Below the pieces are notes generated by a model. That model was given only the letters and a program-made list of their open reading frames with translations, was not told the origin of the DNA and searched no databases. This document shows, one piece after another, positions 8,681 to 20,744 of a stretch of 64,000 nucleotides of DNA. Location of the stretch: positions 1 through 64,000 of the forward strand of contig JAABTT010000008.1 in assembly GCA_011389765.1 (NCBI GenBank). The letters are read 5' to 3'. A program made the position numbers and the translations under genes. The stretch's first letter is position 1. Every line of letters begins with the position of its first letter. The DNA comes from Desulfohalobiaceae bacterium S24. GTDB taxonomy: Bacteria > Desulfobacterota > Desulfovibrionia > Desulfovibrionales > Desulfothermaceae.

Positions 8681-10669
8681 ATGCAGCCGGTGGAAGGTCG
8701 GAAAAGAGTGATTATCGAATCGCTCAGGCCAGAGGTCAATGCGGGCTGTTTCCCGGTCAAACGGGTCGTCGGCGACCTGTTCCGGGTCGGGGCGGATATC
8801 TTTACGGATGGCCATGATTCGCTCTGCGCCCGGCTCATGTTCCGGAAGCAGGGGGACCTCGACTGGCAGGAGACTGCCATGCAGCCCTTGGCCAATGATG
8901 CCTGGGAGGGGAGCTTTGCGCTCCCTGAACTCGGCTTTTATGAATACACGATCAAGGCCTGGGTGGACCATTTCCGCACCTGGCAGATCGATGTCCAGAA
9001 AAAACAGACAGCCGGGCAGGATGTGAAGACTGAAATTGCCGTGGGCCTGGAGATGCTGCGCCGGGTTCTGAAGATTGCTAGGGATCAGGATAAACAAAGG
9101 ATCAGCGATCTTTTGCAGCAGGTCGAATCCTGCAATACTTCGGAGCAGGCCCTCGCTCTGATGGGCGCCTCTGAAACGGCCCGCTTCATGGAAGACTATC
9201 AGGAAGACAGGCACGCCGCGTATTATCCCAGTTTTTTGAAAGTGGAGGTGGACAGGCCCAAAGCGGGCTGCAGCGCCTGGTATGAGTTCTTTCCCCGCTC
9301 CTGGGGAAGATCTCCCGGCCGGCACGGGACTTTGCAGGACTGTCTACGGCTGCTGCCGGAAATCAGCCGGATGGGATTCGATGTGATCTATCTGCCGCCC
9401 ATCCATCCCATTGGCCCCACAAAACGCAAAGGCAAAAACAACAACCCCGTTGCAGAACCCGAGGATCCCGGGAGTCCCTGGGCCATCGGCTCGGCGGACG
9501 GCGGACACAAGGCGGTGCATCCGGAGCTGGGTACCCTGGAGGATTTTCAGGAGCTGCGCCAGGCAGCCGGGGAGTATGGGCTGGAAATCGCCCTGGACTT
9601 GACCCTGCAGTGCTCCAATGACCATCCCTACCTGCAGGAGCATCCGGAATGGTTTCGCTGGCGGCCGGACGGAACGGTGCAATTCGCGGAAAACCCTCCC
9701 AAAAAATACGAGGACGTGATTCCCTTCGATTTCGAAACCGATGACTGGCGGGCCTTGTGGGGAGAACTCAAAAGCATCGTCACCTTCTGGATCGAACAGG
9801 GCGTGTCCATTTTCCGGGTGGACAATCCGCACACCAAACCCTTTGCCTTCTGGGAGTGGCTGATCGCCGAGATCAAAAAAGACAACCCGGAGGTTCTCTT
9901 TCTCGCCGAGGCCTTTACCCGGCCCAAAGTCATGTACCGGCTGGCCAAACTGGGCTTCAGCCAGTCCTATACCTATTTCGCCTGGCGTCACTCCCGGCAG
10001 GAGCTCACCGACTACCTGCAAGAATTGACCCAGACCGAGACCGCTGAATTCTTCCGGCCCAATTTCTGGCCCAATACCCCGGATATACTGCCGGAAATTC
10101 TGCAATACGGGGGCCGACCCGCCTTCATGATGCGTCTGGCCCTGGCCGCCACCTTGTCCTCCAATTACGGCATCTACGGTCCTGCTTTCGAACTCTGCGT
10201 CTCGGAGTCCCTGCCCGGACGGGAAGAATACCAGAACTCTGAAAAATATGAGATCAAAGAGTGGACCTGGGATCAGGCCGGCAACCTGAAAGACTTCATT
10301 GCCAAAATCAATCAGATCCGAAAAGACAATCCGGCCCTGCAATCCACAGCCAACATCGCCTTTCAGGAATGCGACAACCAGGCCATCCTGGTCTACAGCA
10401 AACACGATGCAGCATCGAACAATTTCATTCTGATCGCGGTCAACCTCGATCCCTTCCACACCCAGACGGGATGGATCAGGATGCCTTTGGAGCAACTGGA
10501 CCTGCTGCCGGGCAGGCCGTACCTGCTTCAGGATCTGGTGGGGGATGAGAAATATATCTGGACCGAAGAATGGAACAGCCTGGAGTTGAATCCGCATATC
10601 ACCCCGGTGCGGATATTCCGGATCCATCATCATCTGCGGACTGAAAACGACTTTGACTACTTTCTATAA
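8681..10669 (+). CDS. glgE: Alpha-1,4-glucan:maltose-1-phosphate maltosyltransferase
   Basis: N-term [81 protein letters not shown]. Confidence 0.95.
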   Translation: MQPVEGRKRVIIESLRPEVNAGCFPVKRVVGDLFRVGADIFTDGHDSLCARLMFRKQGDLDWQETAMQPLANDAWEGSFALPELGFYEYTIKAWVDHFRTWQIDVQKKQTAGQDVKTEIAVGLEMLRRVLKIARDQDKQRISDLLQQVESCNTSEQALALMGASETARFMEDYQEDRHAAYYPSFLKVEVDRPKAGCSAWYEFFPRSWGRSPGRHGTLQDCLRLLPEISRMGFDVIYLPPIHPIGPTKRKGKNNNPVAEPEDPGSPWAIGSADGGHKAVHPELGTLEDFQELRQAAGEYGLEIALDLTLQCSNDHPYLQEHPEWFRWRPDGTVQFAENPPKKYEDVIPFDFETDDWRALWGELKSIVTFWIEQGVSIFRVDNPHTKPFAFWEWLIAEIKKDNPEVLFLAEAFTRPKVMYRLAKLGFSQSYTYFAWRHSRQELTDYLQELTQTETAEFFRPNFWPNTPDILPEILQYGGRPAFMMRLALAATLSSNYGIYGPAFELCVSESLPGREEYQNSEKYEIKEWTWDQAGNLKDFIAKINQIRKDNPALQSTANIAFQECDNQAILVYSKHDAASNNFILIAVNLDPFHTQTGWIRMPLEQLDLLPGRPYLLQDLVGDEKYIWTEEWNSLELNPHITPVRIFRIHHHLRTENDFDYFL

Positions 10670-10680
10670 GGACTCGCTCC

Positions 10681-13600
10681 ATGCTTCCCAAACATATCCC
10701 CTTGCAAGAGGACCCTTTGTGGTACAAGGACGCGGTGATCTATCAGCTGCATGTCAAGGCCTTCATGGACAGTGACGGCAACGGAATCGGCGATTTTCAG
10801 GGCTTGCTCAGCAAATTGGATTATCTCCAGGACCTGGGCGTAACCGCCATCTGGCTGCTTCCTTTTTATCCTTCTCCAATGCGGGACGACGGCTACGACA
10901 TCGCGGATTATCTGGGGGTTCATTCGGATTACGGCACGATCAAGGACTTCGAAGAGTTTCTCAAATCGGCCCATTACCGGGGCATGCGGGTCATCACCGA
11001 GCTCGTGCTCAATCACACCTCGGATCAGCATCGCTGGTTCAAACTGGCCCGGAGATCCCAGCCGGATTCGGAATTGCGCGGCTACTATGTCTGGAGCGAC
11101 ACGCCGGATGCATACCAGGATGCCAGGATTATTTTTCACGATTTCGAAACCTCCAACTGGACCTGGGACCCGGTGGCCCGGGCCTATTACTGGCATCGCT
11201 TTTATTCGCATCAGCCGGATTTGAATTTTGACAATCCCAAAGTCAAAAAGTCCCTGTTCAAAGTACTTGATTTCTGGCTGGGCCTGGGCGTGGACGGACT
11301 GCGCCTGGACGCCATTCCCTACTTATATGAAAGGGAGGGCACCAATTGCGAAAACCTCCCGGAAACACACGCCTTCATCAAGGAGCTCCGGGATTATGTG
11401 GATCAAAACTACACCCATCGCGCCTTGTTCGCCGAAGCCAATCAATGGCCGGAGGATGCCGCGGCCTATTTCGGAGCAAACGACGAGTGCCACATGGCCT
11501 TTCATTTCCCGATCATGCCCAGGCTCTTCATGGCGCTTAAGATGGAGGATCGGTTCCCGATCATCGATATTCTGGAACAGACCCCGACTATCCCCCAGGA
11601 CTGCCAGTGGGCCATTTTCCTGCGCAACCACGATGAACTGACTCTGGAAATGGTCACAGACGAAGAGCGGGATTATATGTATCAGGTCTACGCCAAAGAT
11701 CCCAGAGCCAGGCTGAACATGGGCATTCGCCGCCGTCTGGCCCCCCTCTTGAACAACAACCGCCGGAAGCTGGAACTCCTGTACACCCTGCTTTTCTCGC
11801 TTCCCGGAACCCCGATTGTGTATTACGGGGATGAAATCGGTATGGGAGACAATTATTTTCTGGGCGACCGCAACGGGGTCAGAACGCCCATGCAGTGGAG
11901 TCCGGACCGCAATGCCGGCTTTTCCAGAACCAACCCCCAATCTTTGTATCTTCCGGTGATCCTGGACCCCGAGTATCATTTTGAAGTGATCAATGTGGAG
12001 AATCAGGAAAAGAATCTGTCCTCGCTCTTGTGGTGGATGCGCCGCATGATCGCCATGCGCAAAAAGCATCCGGCCTTCGGCCGGGGCAGCATTGAATTTT
12101 GCTGGACGGAAAATCCCAAAGTTTTGGTGTTCTTGCGCCGATATCAAGACGAGTCGCTGCTGGTGATAATCAATCTGTCGGATTCCGCCCAGGTGGTGAG
12201 CATCGACCTGTCAGCCTACGCCGGGTATGTCCCGGTGGAGCTCTTCAGCGGCAACAACTTTCCAGGCATCAGGGACGATCCCGCGGTGTTCACCCTGGAT
12301 AAACACAGCTATTTCTGGTTTTCCCTGCGCCAGGAGGACGAACTGAGTCTTGGCTATGATCCTGAGGATCTGCCTGTACTCGAATCGGTGACATCCTGGG
12401 ACGGCGTGTTCCGGGAGCCCAACCGCAACCGTCTGGAAATGCAGATTCTGCCGAGGTATATCAAAAAACAGCGCTGGTTCCGCTCAAAGGGGCGGAATCT
12501 CAGGTCCCTGCGAATCCACGACGCATTTCAACTCCCCAATGAGGGCGGACACCATTCTCTGCTCATCGTGCAAATCCACTACCGCCAGGGCGATCCCGAA
12601 TTCTATCTCCTCCCGCTTTCTTTCTGCCGGGAAGAGAACCTGCCGCAGCCGGAAGAATCCGCCGGACAGTGGATTATCGGCTATCTCAAGTTCCTGGGAG
12701 ATAACGGGGTCTTGCTGGACAGCCTCTTTGATCCGGATTTCCGCCGCCTGCTCTTGATGCTGATAGCCCGGGAGAAACAGTACTCCCAGAGGCAGGGCAG
12801 GATCTTCGGTCTGGCCGGGGAGACACTCAAAACACGTTCGGATGCCGACTTGGAGTCGCTGGAGACGGCTGTATTCACGGCGGAGCAGAGCAACAGCTCC
12901 ATCAAATACGACAACAGCTATCTTTTGAAGATGTATCGAAAATTGGAGCAGGGCATCAATCCTGATTCCGAAGTGGTCCTCTATCTCACGGAAAAGCAGC
13001 AGTTTCAGTACGCCGCGCCGTTTGCCGGACAGATACTTTACCGGAATGCCGATCAGGAAACCATGACCCTGGGACTTTTGCAGCACTTCATCCCCAACCA
13101 GGGAGATGCCTGGGATTTCGTCCTGAAGAATCTCCAGCACTATTTTGAAGCCATACTGGCCAAAAAGACTGAAATCACAGAAATTCCGAGTCCGGCGTCT
13201 TCTTTGTTCGCCAACCGCTTCGCCTCAGTGGAGGGAGTGCTACTGGAGAGCATCGGGGGGTATTTTCTGGAAATGATCCTGCTTTTGGGTCAGATCACCG
13301 CGGAAATGCACCTGGCCCTCAGCCGGGAGTTGGAAGACAAAGCCTTTGTTCCCGAATCATTTTCCAAGCTGTATCAGCGCTCCATGTACCAGTCCATGCG
13401 CAGTCTGACCAAAAAGACCATGAGCAGTCTGCAGCGCAACAGGCAGCAATTGCCCGAGTCCATTCAGGAGGAGGCCAGGGAGCTCATGGGAGAGGAGGCG
13501 GTGATTCTGGAGCAGCTGGGCGCCATCAGCAGACAGAAGATCGAGGGCTTGAAGATCCGTATCCATGGCGACTATCACCTGGGGCAGGTCCTGTATACCG

Positions 13601-14007
13601 GCAATAGCTTCCTGATTATCGATTTTGAAGGGGAACCGGCCCGGCCCTTGGGTGAGAGGCGCTTGAAGCGCTCCTGCCTGAAAGATGCGGCCGGGATGAT
13701 CCGTTCCTTTCACTATGCCGCCTATTTTGCTCTGTATCAAAACGCAAGCGTGCGCAACAGCGATGTGGAATATCTCAGCAACTGGCTGGAACCCTGGTAT
13801 CGGACAACAGCCGGCATCTTTCTGGAGTCCTATCTGGAAAAATTGCAGGGCACCCGGCTTATCCCCAAAAACCGCGATGAACAGGAGATGCTCCTGGACA
13901 TTTACCTTTTGGAAAAGGCGGTTTATGAACTGGGGTATGAACTGGACAACCGTCCGGAATGGATTACGATCCCAATGCGGGGCATCCGGCAGATCCTGCA
14001 GCAGTAA
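10681..14007 (+). CDS. treS: Trehalose synthase fused to maltokinase (TreS-Mak/Pep2)
   Basis: [26 protein letters not shown]...[25 protein letters not shown] (TreS); C-term ~570 aa with [13 protein letters not shown]...[14 protein letters not shown] (maltokinase). Confidence 0.96.
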   Translation: MLPKHIPLQEDPLWYKDAVIYQLHVKAFMDSDGNGIGDFQGLLSKLDYLQDLGVTAIWLLPFYPSPMRDDGYDIADYLGVHSDYGTIKDFEEFLKSAHYRGMRVITELVLNHTSDQHRWFKLARRSQPDSELRGYYVWSDTPDAYQDARIIFHDFETSNWTWDPVARAYYWHRFYSHQPDLNFDNPKVKKSLFKVLDFWLGLGVDGLRLDAIPYLYEREGTNCENLPETHAFIKELRDYVDQNYTHRALFAEANQWPEDAAAYFGANDECHMAFHFPIMPRLFMALKMEDRFPIIDILEQTPTIPQDCQWAIFLRNHDELTLEMVTDEERDYMYQVYAKDPRARLNMGIRRRLAPLLNNNRRKLELLYTLLFSLPGTPIVYYGDEIGMGDNYFLGDRNGVRTPMQWSPDRNAGFSRTNPQSLYLPVILDPEYHFEVINVENQEKNLSSLLWWMRRMIAMRKKHPAFGRGSIEFCWTENPKVLVFLRRYQDESLLVIINLSDSAQVVSIDLSAYAGYVPVELFSGNNFPGIRDDPAVFTLDKHSYFWFSLRQEDELSLGYDPEDLPVLESVTSWDGVFREPNRNRLEMQILPRYIKKQRWFRSKGRNLRSLRIHDAFQLPNEGGHHSLLIVQIHYRQGDPEFYLLPLSFCREENLPQPEESAGQWIIGYLKFLGDNGVLLDSLFDPDFRRLLLMLIAREKQYSQRQGRIFGLAGETLKTRSDADLESLETAVFTAEQSNSSIKYDNSYLLKMYRKLEQGINPDSEVVLYLTEKQQFQYAAPFAGQILYRNADQETMTLGLLQHFIPNQGDAWDFVLKNLQHYFEAILAKKTEITEIPSPASSLFANRFASVEGVLLESIGGYFLEMILLLGQITAEMHLALSRELEDKAFVPESFSKLYQRSMYQSMRSLTKKTMSSLQRNRQQLPESIQEEARELMGEEAVILEQLGAISRQKIEGLKIRIHGDYHLGQVLYTGNSFLIIDFEGEPARPLGERRLKRSCLKDAAGMIRSFHYAAYFALYQNASVRNSDVEYLSNWLEPWYRTTAGIFLESYLEKLQGTRLIPKNRDEQEMLLDIYLLEKAVYELGYELDNRPEWITIPMRGIRQILQQ

Positions 14008-14035
14008 GGCATGGTGCCTTTTTGAAAAGAAAGTA

Positions 14036-14230
14036 GAATGAACGTTGAACATCGAACGTCCAATGATGAATGATGAATCAAAGAAAAGACATGTTAAGAG
14101 TTTCGGATCGGACTCTTCTTGCAAGCAATTGGTATTTCATTTTCATTCTTCATTCGATGTTCGACGTTGGATGTTCGACGTTGGACGTTTACATTCTGTT
14201 TGATAGTATGAATGTCGATGCTTCAACGAT
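14036..14230. repeat. Dispersed repeat, copy 1
   Basis: GAACATCGAACGTCCAATGATGAATCAAAGAAAAGACATG ... TTCGACGTTGGATGTTCGACGTTGGACGTT; same architecture as 20745-20950. Confidence 0.85.
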
Positions 14231-14308
14231 CGTATGAAATTATGAATTTTAAAGATTTATGTGTCAGCTCTGCCAGCGGCCGGGCCGGCAATAAAAAGGG
14301 TCTCTCTT

Positions 14309-16237
14309 ATGCAACATGCAATTTATCATGACGTCAGCCGTTTTCAGGAACTGGATATCTATCTTTTCAAGCAGGGCAATCATTACCAGCTGTATAACCG
14401 GCTGGGATCGCATCTCATGTTCAGAGGCGAACAGCGGGGCGTCTATTTTGCAGTCTGGGCGCCGAATGCCAGTTGCGTTTCGGTTGTCGGCGCATTCAAC
14501 GACTGGAATCCCGAGTCCCATCCCCTGCAGATCCGCAGCGATCAATCCGGGATCTGGGAAGGCTTTCTGCCCGATCTCGATCCGGGACTGGTGTATAAGT
14601 ACCATATCCAGTCAAATATGACCGAAACCCCGCTGCTGAAAACCGATCCTTTTGCCAAACGCGTGGAGTCGCCGGCTGAAATGCTGTCCGTGGTCTGGGA
14701 CCTGGATTATGACTGGCAGGACAGGCAGTGGATGAAAAATCGAGCAAACCTGCAACAGCCGGGGGCACCCATGAGTGTCTACGAAATGCATCTTGGCTCC
14801 TGGATGAGGGTGCCGGAAGAAAACGACCGTTTTCTTAGCTATCGCGAGCTGGCCCCCGAGCTGGCTCGATACCTCAAAGACGCCGGGTTTACGCATGTGG
14901 AATTCATGCCGGTCATGGAACATCCCTTTTACGGCTCCTGGGGCTATCAATCCCTGGGGTATTTTGCACCAAGCTGCCGATACGGGACTCCCCAGGATTT
15001 CATGCATCTCGTCGACACCCTTCACCAGGTGGGAATCGGGGTTATTCTGGACTGGGTCCCCTCCCATTTTCCGGGCAATGAAAGCGGCCTGATCACCTTT
15101 GACGGCAGCCATCTGTACGAGCACAGCGATCCGCGTCAGGGCTTCCATCCGGAATGGACGAGCTACATCTTTAATTTAGGACGGAATGAAGTCCGCTCCT
15201 TTTTGATCAGCAGCGCATTGTTCTGGCTCGATGCCTATCATGCGGACGCCTTGCGGGTGGATGCCGTGGCCTCCATGCTATATCTGGATTACGGACGTAC
15301 AAAGGGAGACTGGATTCCCAATCAATACGGGGGGCGGGAAAACCTGGAAGCCATCGATTTTATCCGTTCCCTGAATACGGCAGTGGAAGAGGCCCATCCC
15401 GAGGCCCTGACCATTGCCGAGGAGTCCACCTCCTGGCCCAATGTGACCCAGCCGGTGTATGCCGGGGGCTTAGGCTTCGGGATGAAGTGGAATATGGGCT
15501 GGATGCACGATACCCTGGAGTACATGTCCAAGACTCCGGAACACCGCAAATACCATCACAACAATCTGACTTTCAGCCTCTGGTATGCCTATGCCGAGAA
15601 GTTCCTTTTGCCCCTGTCCCATGACGAAGTGGTCTACGGCAAACGGTCCCTTTTGGGCAAGATGCCCGGGGATGCCTGGCAGCAAAGGGCGAACCTCCGC
15701 CTGCTCCTGGGATATATGTACACCTATCCCGGCAAGAAGCTGCTCTTCATGGGCGGGGAATTCGGGCAATGGAATGAGTGGTATCATGAGCAGAGCCTGG
15801 ACTGGCATCTTCTTGAAGAGGCCGGGCACCAGGGTCTTTTCCGCTGGCTGCAGGAGTTGAATCTTCTCTACCGGCATGAGTCCGCCCTGAGTGAAGACGA
15901 TTTCAATCCGGAGGGCTTTCGATGGATCGATTTTACGGACCAGGATCAATCCGTGATCAGCTATCTCCGGCAGGGCAAAAGCACCCGGGATAGCTTTTGC
16001 GTGGCCCTCAATTTTACGCCGGTGTCCCGAGGAAATTATCGACTGGGCGTGCCTGCCTCCGGTAGTTGGCAGGAAGTCTTGAACAGTGACGGGACTGAAT
16101 ACGGGGGCAGCGGACAGGGCAATCTCGGGGGCGTTCAGACCACCCCCGTGCCCATGCACGGTTATTACCAGTCGATAGTCCTGACTTTGCCGCCGCTGAG
16201 CGTTCTCATCTTCAAAAATCAAGGAGAACAGCCATGA
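14309..16237 (+). CDS. glgB: 1,4-alpha-glucan branching enzyme
   Basis: VWAPNASCVSVVGAFNDWNPESHPL; YEMHLGSWMR; DWVPSHFPG; LPLSHDEVVYGKRSLLGKMPGD. Confidence 0.97.
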   Translation: MQHAIYHDVSRFQELDIYLFKQGNHYQLYNRLGSHLMFRGEQRGVYFAVWAPNASCVSVVGAFNDWNPESHPLQIRSDQSGIWEGFLPDLDPGLVYKYHIQSNMTETPLLKTDPFAKRVESPAEMLSVVWDLDYDWQDRQWMKNRANLQQPGAPMSVYEMHLGSWMRVPEENDRFLSYRELAPELARYLKDAGFTHVEFMPVMEHPFYGSWGYQSLGYFAPSCRYGTPQDFMHLVDTLHQVGIGVILDWVPSHFPGNESGLITFDGSHLYEHSDPRQGFHPEWTSYIFNLGRNEVRSFLISSALFWLDAYHADALRVDAVASMLYLDYGRTKGDWIPNQYGGRENLEAIDFIRSLNTAVEEAHPEALTIAEESTSWPNVTQPVYAGGLGFGMKWNMGWMHDTLEYMSKTPEHRKYHHNNLTFSLWYAYAEKFLLPLSHDEVVYGKRSLLGKMPGDAWQQRANLRLLLGYMYTYPGKKLLFMGGEFGQWNEWYHEQSLDWHLLEEAGHQGLFRWLQELNLLYRHESALSEDDFNPEGFRWIDFTDQDQSVISYLRQGKSTRDSFCVALNFTPVSRGNYRLGVPASGSWQEVLNSDGTEYGGSGQGNLGGVQTTPVPMHGYYQSIVLTLPPLSVLIFKNQGEQP

Positions 16238-18084
16238 AAATCGGAGCCTGGTATCAGGGCGACGATCGATGCCGGTTTTGCGTCTGGGCTCCGTTTGTCA
16301 GGAGTATGACCCTGCAGCTTGTTGCGCCCCAGAAGCGGGATGTGCCCATGGAACAGCTAAAGGATGGCTATTTTGCGGCCGACTGTTCCGGTGTCCCGTC
16401 CGGAAGCCGGTATTGCTTCCGTATGCCGGACGGGCGGCAGCTGCCTGATCCGGCCTCCCAGTTTCAGCCCGGTGACGTGCACGGTCTTTCCCAGGTGGTG
16501 GATCACCAGGCCTTCAAGTGGACGGATCAAGCCTGGCGGATGTTTCCCAAAGAGGAGATCGTCGCCTATGAACTGCACACCGGGACCTTCACCCCGGAGG
16601 GAAGCTTCGAAGCGGTTATTCCAAGACTAAAAGCCCTGCAGGAACTCGGGGTGAACAGCTTGAATCTGATGCCCGCGGCCCAGTTTCCAGGAACGCGGAA
16701 CTGGGGCTATGACGGGGTGCAGCCCTTCGCGGTTCAAAACAGCTACGGCGGCCCCCAGGGACTGAAAGCTCTGGTGGATGCCTGTCACCGCCTAAGAATG
16801 GCTGTCTTCCTGGATGTGGTCTACAATCATCTCGGACCGGAAGGCAACTATCTGGATCAATTCGGTCCCTATTTCACGGATGCCTATCAGACCCCCTGGG
16901 GCCGGGCCTTGAATTTCGACGGAGCAGACAGCGATCAGGTCCGGAATTATTTCATCCAAAACGCCCTGTACTGGTTTCGGGAATTCCATCTGGACGGACT
17001 CCGCCTGGATGCGGTCCACGCCATCCTGGACATGAGCGCCAAGCCCTTTCTGCAGGAACTGGCCGAAGCCGTGCAGGCCTATAGGCAGGAACGCAGCAGC
17101 CCGGTCCTGCTCATCCCCGAGAGCGACCTGAACGACACCCGCCTGATTCGATCCTGGGAAAGCGGAGGCTTTGGTCACGACGCCCAGTGGAACGACGACT
17201 TTCATCATGCCCTGCACGCTCTGCTTACCGGGGAGCGGCAGGGCTATTACCGGGATTTCGGCCGGATCTCCGATCTGGTCAAAAGCTACACAAAGGGGTA
17301 TGTCTACACCTGGGACTACTCCGCCTTCCGCCGGCGGCATCACGGCAATGACTCCGGAGACCTGCCCGGCAGCCGCTTTGTGGTCTTTGCCCAGAATCAT
17401 GATCAGGTGGGCAACCGCCTGAAGGGGGACCGCCTGAGCGGGCTAATTTCCCGGGAAGCCCTGAAGCTGGGCGCGGCAAGTGTGCTTCTGTCTCCCTTTC
17501 TGCCCCTGCTCTTCATGGGCGAGGAATACGGCGAAGAAGCCCCGTTTCAGTATTTTGTCAGCCATGCCGATCCCGGGTTGATCCGAGCGGTGCGCAAAGG
17601 CCGGAAACAGGAATTCCAAGCCTTCGACTGGACGGAGGACCCCCCGGATCCGCAGGCGGAAGCAACATTTTTCCGCTCCCGGCTGAACTGGGAGCAGCGC
17701 GATTTAGGCCATCACAAACAGCTCCTGAATTTTTATCGAGAACTCATCCGGCTGCGCCGCGGCATCCCCGCCCTGGCCCGGTTGGACACCCAGAGTCTTT
17801 CAGCTTGGGGGGATGATCAGCTCCGGCTCCTCTTCCTGGAGCGCTGGCATGAAGAGAGTCATGTCTTGTGTCTGTTCAATTTCAATACCGAAACACAGCC
17901 TGCGCACCTGGATCTTTCCGAAGGTCAATGGAGCCGGGTGCTGGATTCAAGCGATACCGTCTATGGCGGACCTGGGTCCGGCCTGCCGGAGCGGATCAGT
18001 TCAGCCCGGGAGGTGCGCATCACGCCCTTGAGCGCGGCGGTCTATTGCCATAAGCAGGAGAACTGGACAGGCGAGGGCGGGTGA
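16234..18084 (+). CDS. treZ: Malto-oligosyltrehalose trehalohydrolase
   Basis: YELHTGTFTPEGSFEAVIPRL; NWGYDGVQPFAVQNSYGGP; VVYNHLGPEGNYL; GLRLDAVHAI. Confidence 0.95.
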   Translation: MKIGAWYQGDDRCRFCVWAPFVRSMTLQLVAPQKRDVPMEQLKDGYFAADCSGVPSGSRYCFRMPDGRQLPDPASQFQPGDVHGLSQVVDHQAFKWTDQAWRMFPKEEIVAYELHTGTFTPEGSFEAVIPRLKALQELGVNSLNLMPAAQFPGTRNWGYDGVQPFAVQNSYGGPQGLKALVDACHRLRMAVFLDVVYNHLGPEGNYLDQFGPYFTDAYQTPWGRALNFDGADSDQVRNYFIQNALYWFREFHLDGLRLDAVHAILDMSAKPFLQELAEAVQAYRQERSSPVLLIPESDLNDTRLIRSWESGGFGHDAQWNDDFHHALHALLTGERQGYYRDFGRISDLVKSYTKGYVYTWDYSAFRRRHHGNDSGDLPGSRFVVFAQNHDQVGNRLKGDRLSGLISREALKLGAASVLLSPFLPLLFMGEEYGEEAPFQYFVSHADPGLIRAVRKGRKQEFQAFDWTEDPPDPQAEATFFRSRLNWEQRDLGHHKQLLNFYRELIRLRRGIPALARLDTQSLSAWGDDQLRLLFLERWHEESHVLCLFNFNTETQPAHLDLSEGQWSRVLDSSDTVYGGPGSGLPERISSAREVRITPLSAAVYCHKQENWTGEGG

Positions 18085-18141
18085 GGCAAGAGCTACGATA
18101 TATTCTTAAAATGCAGCGAATCACGAGCAGGGTGGGTCACT

Positions 18142-20571
18142 ATGCAGCGCTACATCTGTGTTCACGGACATTTTTATCAACCGCCCAGGGAAAATCCCTG
18201 GCTGGATGAAGTGGAACTTCAGGAATCAGCCGCACCGTTTCATGATTGGAATGAGAGGATCAGCGCGGAGTGCTACGGGCCGAACACCGCTTCACGCATC
18301 CTGGATCAGAATCGACGGATCATCGATATCGTGAACAATTACTCCAAAATCAGCTTCAATTTTGGTCCGACCCTCCTGTCCTGGATGGAAAAGCATCAGC
18401 CGGAGATCTATGAACAGATCCTTCAGGCCGATGCCTTGAGCCGGGAGAGGTTTTCCGGACACGGAGCGGCCATGGCCCAGGTCTACAACCACATGATCAT
18501 GCCCCTGGCCGCCACCCGGGACAAATACACCCAGGTCATCTGGGGCATCGAGGATTTCAAGAAACGCTTCAAACGCTATCCCGAAGGAATGTGGCTGCCT
18601 GAAACCGCCGTAGATACGGAGAGTCTGGAAATTTTTGCTGAGCTGGGCATTGCCTTTACCCTGCTTTCACCCCATCAGGCGGCTCAGATCAGAGATCTGG
18701 AAGCGGAAGACTGGCAGGATGTTTCCGACGGGAGCATTGACCCCACCCGGGCCTATGTCTGCCGGCTTCCCTCCGGCAGGAGCATCAATCTGTTTTTCTA
18801 TGACGGGCCCGTGTCCCAGGATATCGCCTTTGGGGGGCTGCTGGACAGCGGGGAGTTCTTTGCCGAACGCTTGAAGGGCGCCTTTTTCAGCGAACGGGAC
18901 TGGCCCCAGCTGGTGCATGTGGCCACTGACGGGGAGACCTACGGCCATCACCATCATCTCGGAGACATGGCCCTGGCCTATTGCCTCTATCACCTGGAGG
19001 AAAACGAGCTGGCCCGGATCACCCTCTACGGCGAGTATCTGGACTGGTTTCCTCCCCAGTGGGAAGTCAGCATCAAGGAAAATACCTCCTGGAGCTGCGC
19101 CCATGGGGTGGAGCGCTGGCGCGGGGACTGCGGCTGCAGCAGCGGCATGAAGCCGCGCTGGAGTCAGACCTGGAGGAAGCCTCTGCGCGAGGCCGTGGAT
19201 TTCCTCCGGGATTCGCTGGATCCTGTGTATGAACAGGAGGCAGAAGGCCTGCTCATCCGGCCCTGGGAGGCCCGGGACGACTATATTCAGGTCCTTCTGG
19301 AGCGCAGCACCGAGAGCATGGAGGCCTTTCTGGTCCGCAACACGAACCGGGCCTTGAATATCGAGGAACAGAAAAAGATTTTTAAGCTCATGGAGATGCA
19401 GAAAAACGCCATGCTCAGCTCTACCAGCTGCGGCTGGTTTTTCGACGAAATCTCCGGGATTGAAACCACCCAGGTCATGCGCTACGCCGCCCGGGCCCTG
19501 CAGCTGGTCAAGGACTATACGCAGAAGGATTTTGAAGCCGATTTCCTCGGCTTTCTGGATCAGGCCAAGAGCAATCTTCCCAGATTTCCCTCCGGACGTC
19601 AGGTCTATGAGGCCTTTGTCAAACCAGCCAGTCTGGACTTTTTGTTCATCGGCAGTCATTACGCTTTGTCTTCGCTTTTCGAGGAAGAACTGAAAGACAT
19701 TCATATCTATTGCTATCGTGCGGAAAACATCCGCTACACCGACTATCAGATGGGCCATCTCAAACTGGCCGTTGGACAGACCCGGATCGTCTCCAGGATC
19801 ACCTGGGATGAAGCCCTGCTCAGTTTCGCCGCTGTTTATCTGGGGGATCACAACGCCAACTGCGGTATTCGGGAGAACATGGACGAGGCGGCCTATGAAC
19901 GGATGCATCAGGAGCTCAAATCAGTCTTCGACCTTGGCGACATCCCGGAGATCATCAGGACCATGGATCAGCATTTTGAACATCACAGCTATACCCTGTG
20001 GCATTTGTTCAAAGACGAGCAGCAGAAGGTCATTGCCGGGATTCTCCGCTCCAGCCTGCAGGAGGTGCAGACCATATACCGTCAGATGGTGGAAAATCAT
20101 TCCCATTTTCTGAATTTTCTCACCGAAATCCGGGCCCCTTTGCCCCGCACCCTGCTCGTGGCCGCAGAAACTGTGGTGAACACCGACCTAAAGGCGCTCC
20201 TTGAACAGGATGTTCCTGATATTGAGGCCCTGAAGCATGTGATAAACGAAGAGGTCGCCCGCTGGGATATTCAACTGGACGCTTCTGAAATCGGCTACAA
20301 GACTTCCTGGAAAATCGAGGGGCTGATGGAGCTGCTGGCTGATGATCCCGAAAATTCAAGCCTCTTGGAGCAGATCGCCGGGCTGCTGGAGATCCTCTGT
20401 CCCCTCCAGCTCGAACTCAAGCTCTGGAAGGCCCAGAATATTCTGTTCATCCTGGGACAGGAACAGTATCCAATACAGGCTGAAAAAGCGGAGCAGGGCG
20501 ATGCTTCGGCCTCGGAATGGGTCAAGCATTTCCGGCGCCTGGCCGAATATCTTCAGGTGGGGCTGGGTTAG
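18142..20571 (+). CDS. Glycoside hydrolase family 57 / DUF3536 protein
   Basis: ICVHGHFYQPPRENPWLDEVE; GMWLPETAVDTESLEIFAELGI; HVATDGETYGHHH; SWSCAHGVERWRGDCGCSSG. Confidence 0.92.
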   Translation: MQRYICVHGHFYQPPRENPWLDEVELQESAAPFHDWNERISAECYGPNTASRILDQNRRIIDIVNNYSKISFNFGPTLLSWMEKHQPEIYEQILQADALSRERFSGHGAAMAQVYNHMIMPLAATRDKYTQVIWGIEDFKKRFKRYPEGMWLPETAVDTESLEIFAELGIAFTLLSPHQAAQIRDLEAEDWQDVSDGSIDPTRAYVCRLPSGRSINLFFYDGPVSQDIAFGGLLDSGEFFAERLKGAFFSERDWPQLVHVATDGETYGHHHHLGDMALAYCLYHLEENELARITLYGEYLDWFPPQWEVSIKENTSWSCAHGVERWRGDCGCSSGMKPRWSQTWRKPLREAVDFLRDSLDPVYEQEAEGLLIRPWEARDDYIQVLLERSTESMEAFLVRNTNRALNIEEQKKIFKLMEMQKNAMLSSTSCGWFFDEISGIETTQVMRYAARALQLVKDYTQKDFEADFLGFLDQAKSNLPRFPSGRQVYEAFVKPASLDFLFIGSHYALSSLFEEELKDIHIYCYRAENIRYTDYQMGHLKLAVGQTRIVSRITWDEALLSFAAVYLGDHNANCGIRENMDEAAYERMHQELKSVFDLGDIPEIIRTMDQHFEHHSYTLWHLFKDEQQKVIAGILRSSLQEVQTIYRQMVENHSHFLNFLTEIRAPLPRTLLVAAETVVNTDLKALLEQDVPDIEALKHVINEEVARWDIQLDASEIGYKTSWKIEGLMELLADDPENSSLLEQIAGLLEILCPLQLELKLWKAQNILFILGQEQYPIQAEKAEQGDASASEWVKHFRRLAEYLQVGLG

Positions 20572-20637
20572 GGGCTGGTGGCTGGTGGCTGGTTGCTGGA
20601 TGCTGGTTGCTGGATGCTGGTGACTGGAGGCTGGTGT
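20572..20637. repeat. Imperfect tandem GCTGGT(T/G)GCTGGA-type repeat
   Basis: ggctggtggctggtggctggttgctggatgctggttgctggatgctggtgactggaggctggtg. Confidence 0.8.
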
Positions 20638-20744
20638 GGGGTGTCGGTGAAGCAAAAAATTCGCAAACTTGTATGAAACTTCGAAATTATTTTGAAACAA
20701 GCGGGTGTAGAAAAGAGATGTCAGAGATTGGAGTATCAAAGGTC

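Noticed and set aside
9344-10633. 429-aa minus-strand ORF
   Set aside because: Antisense shadow of glgE in GC-rich coding DNA.
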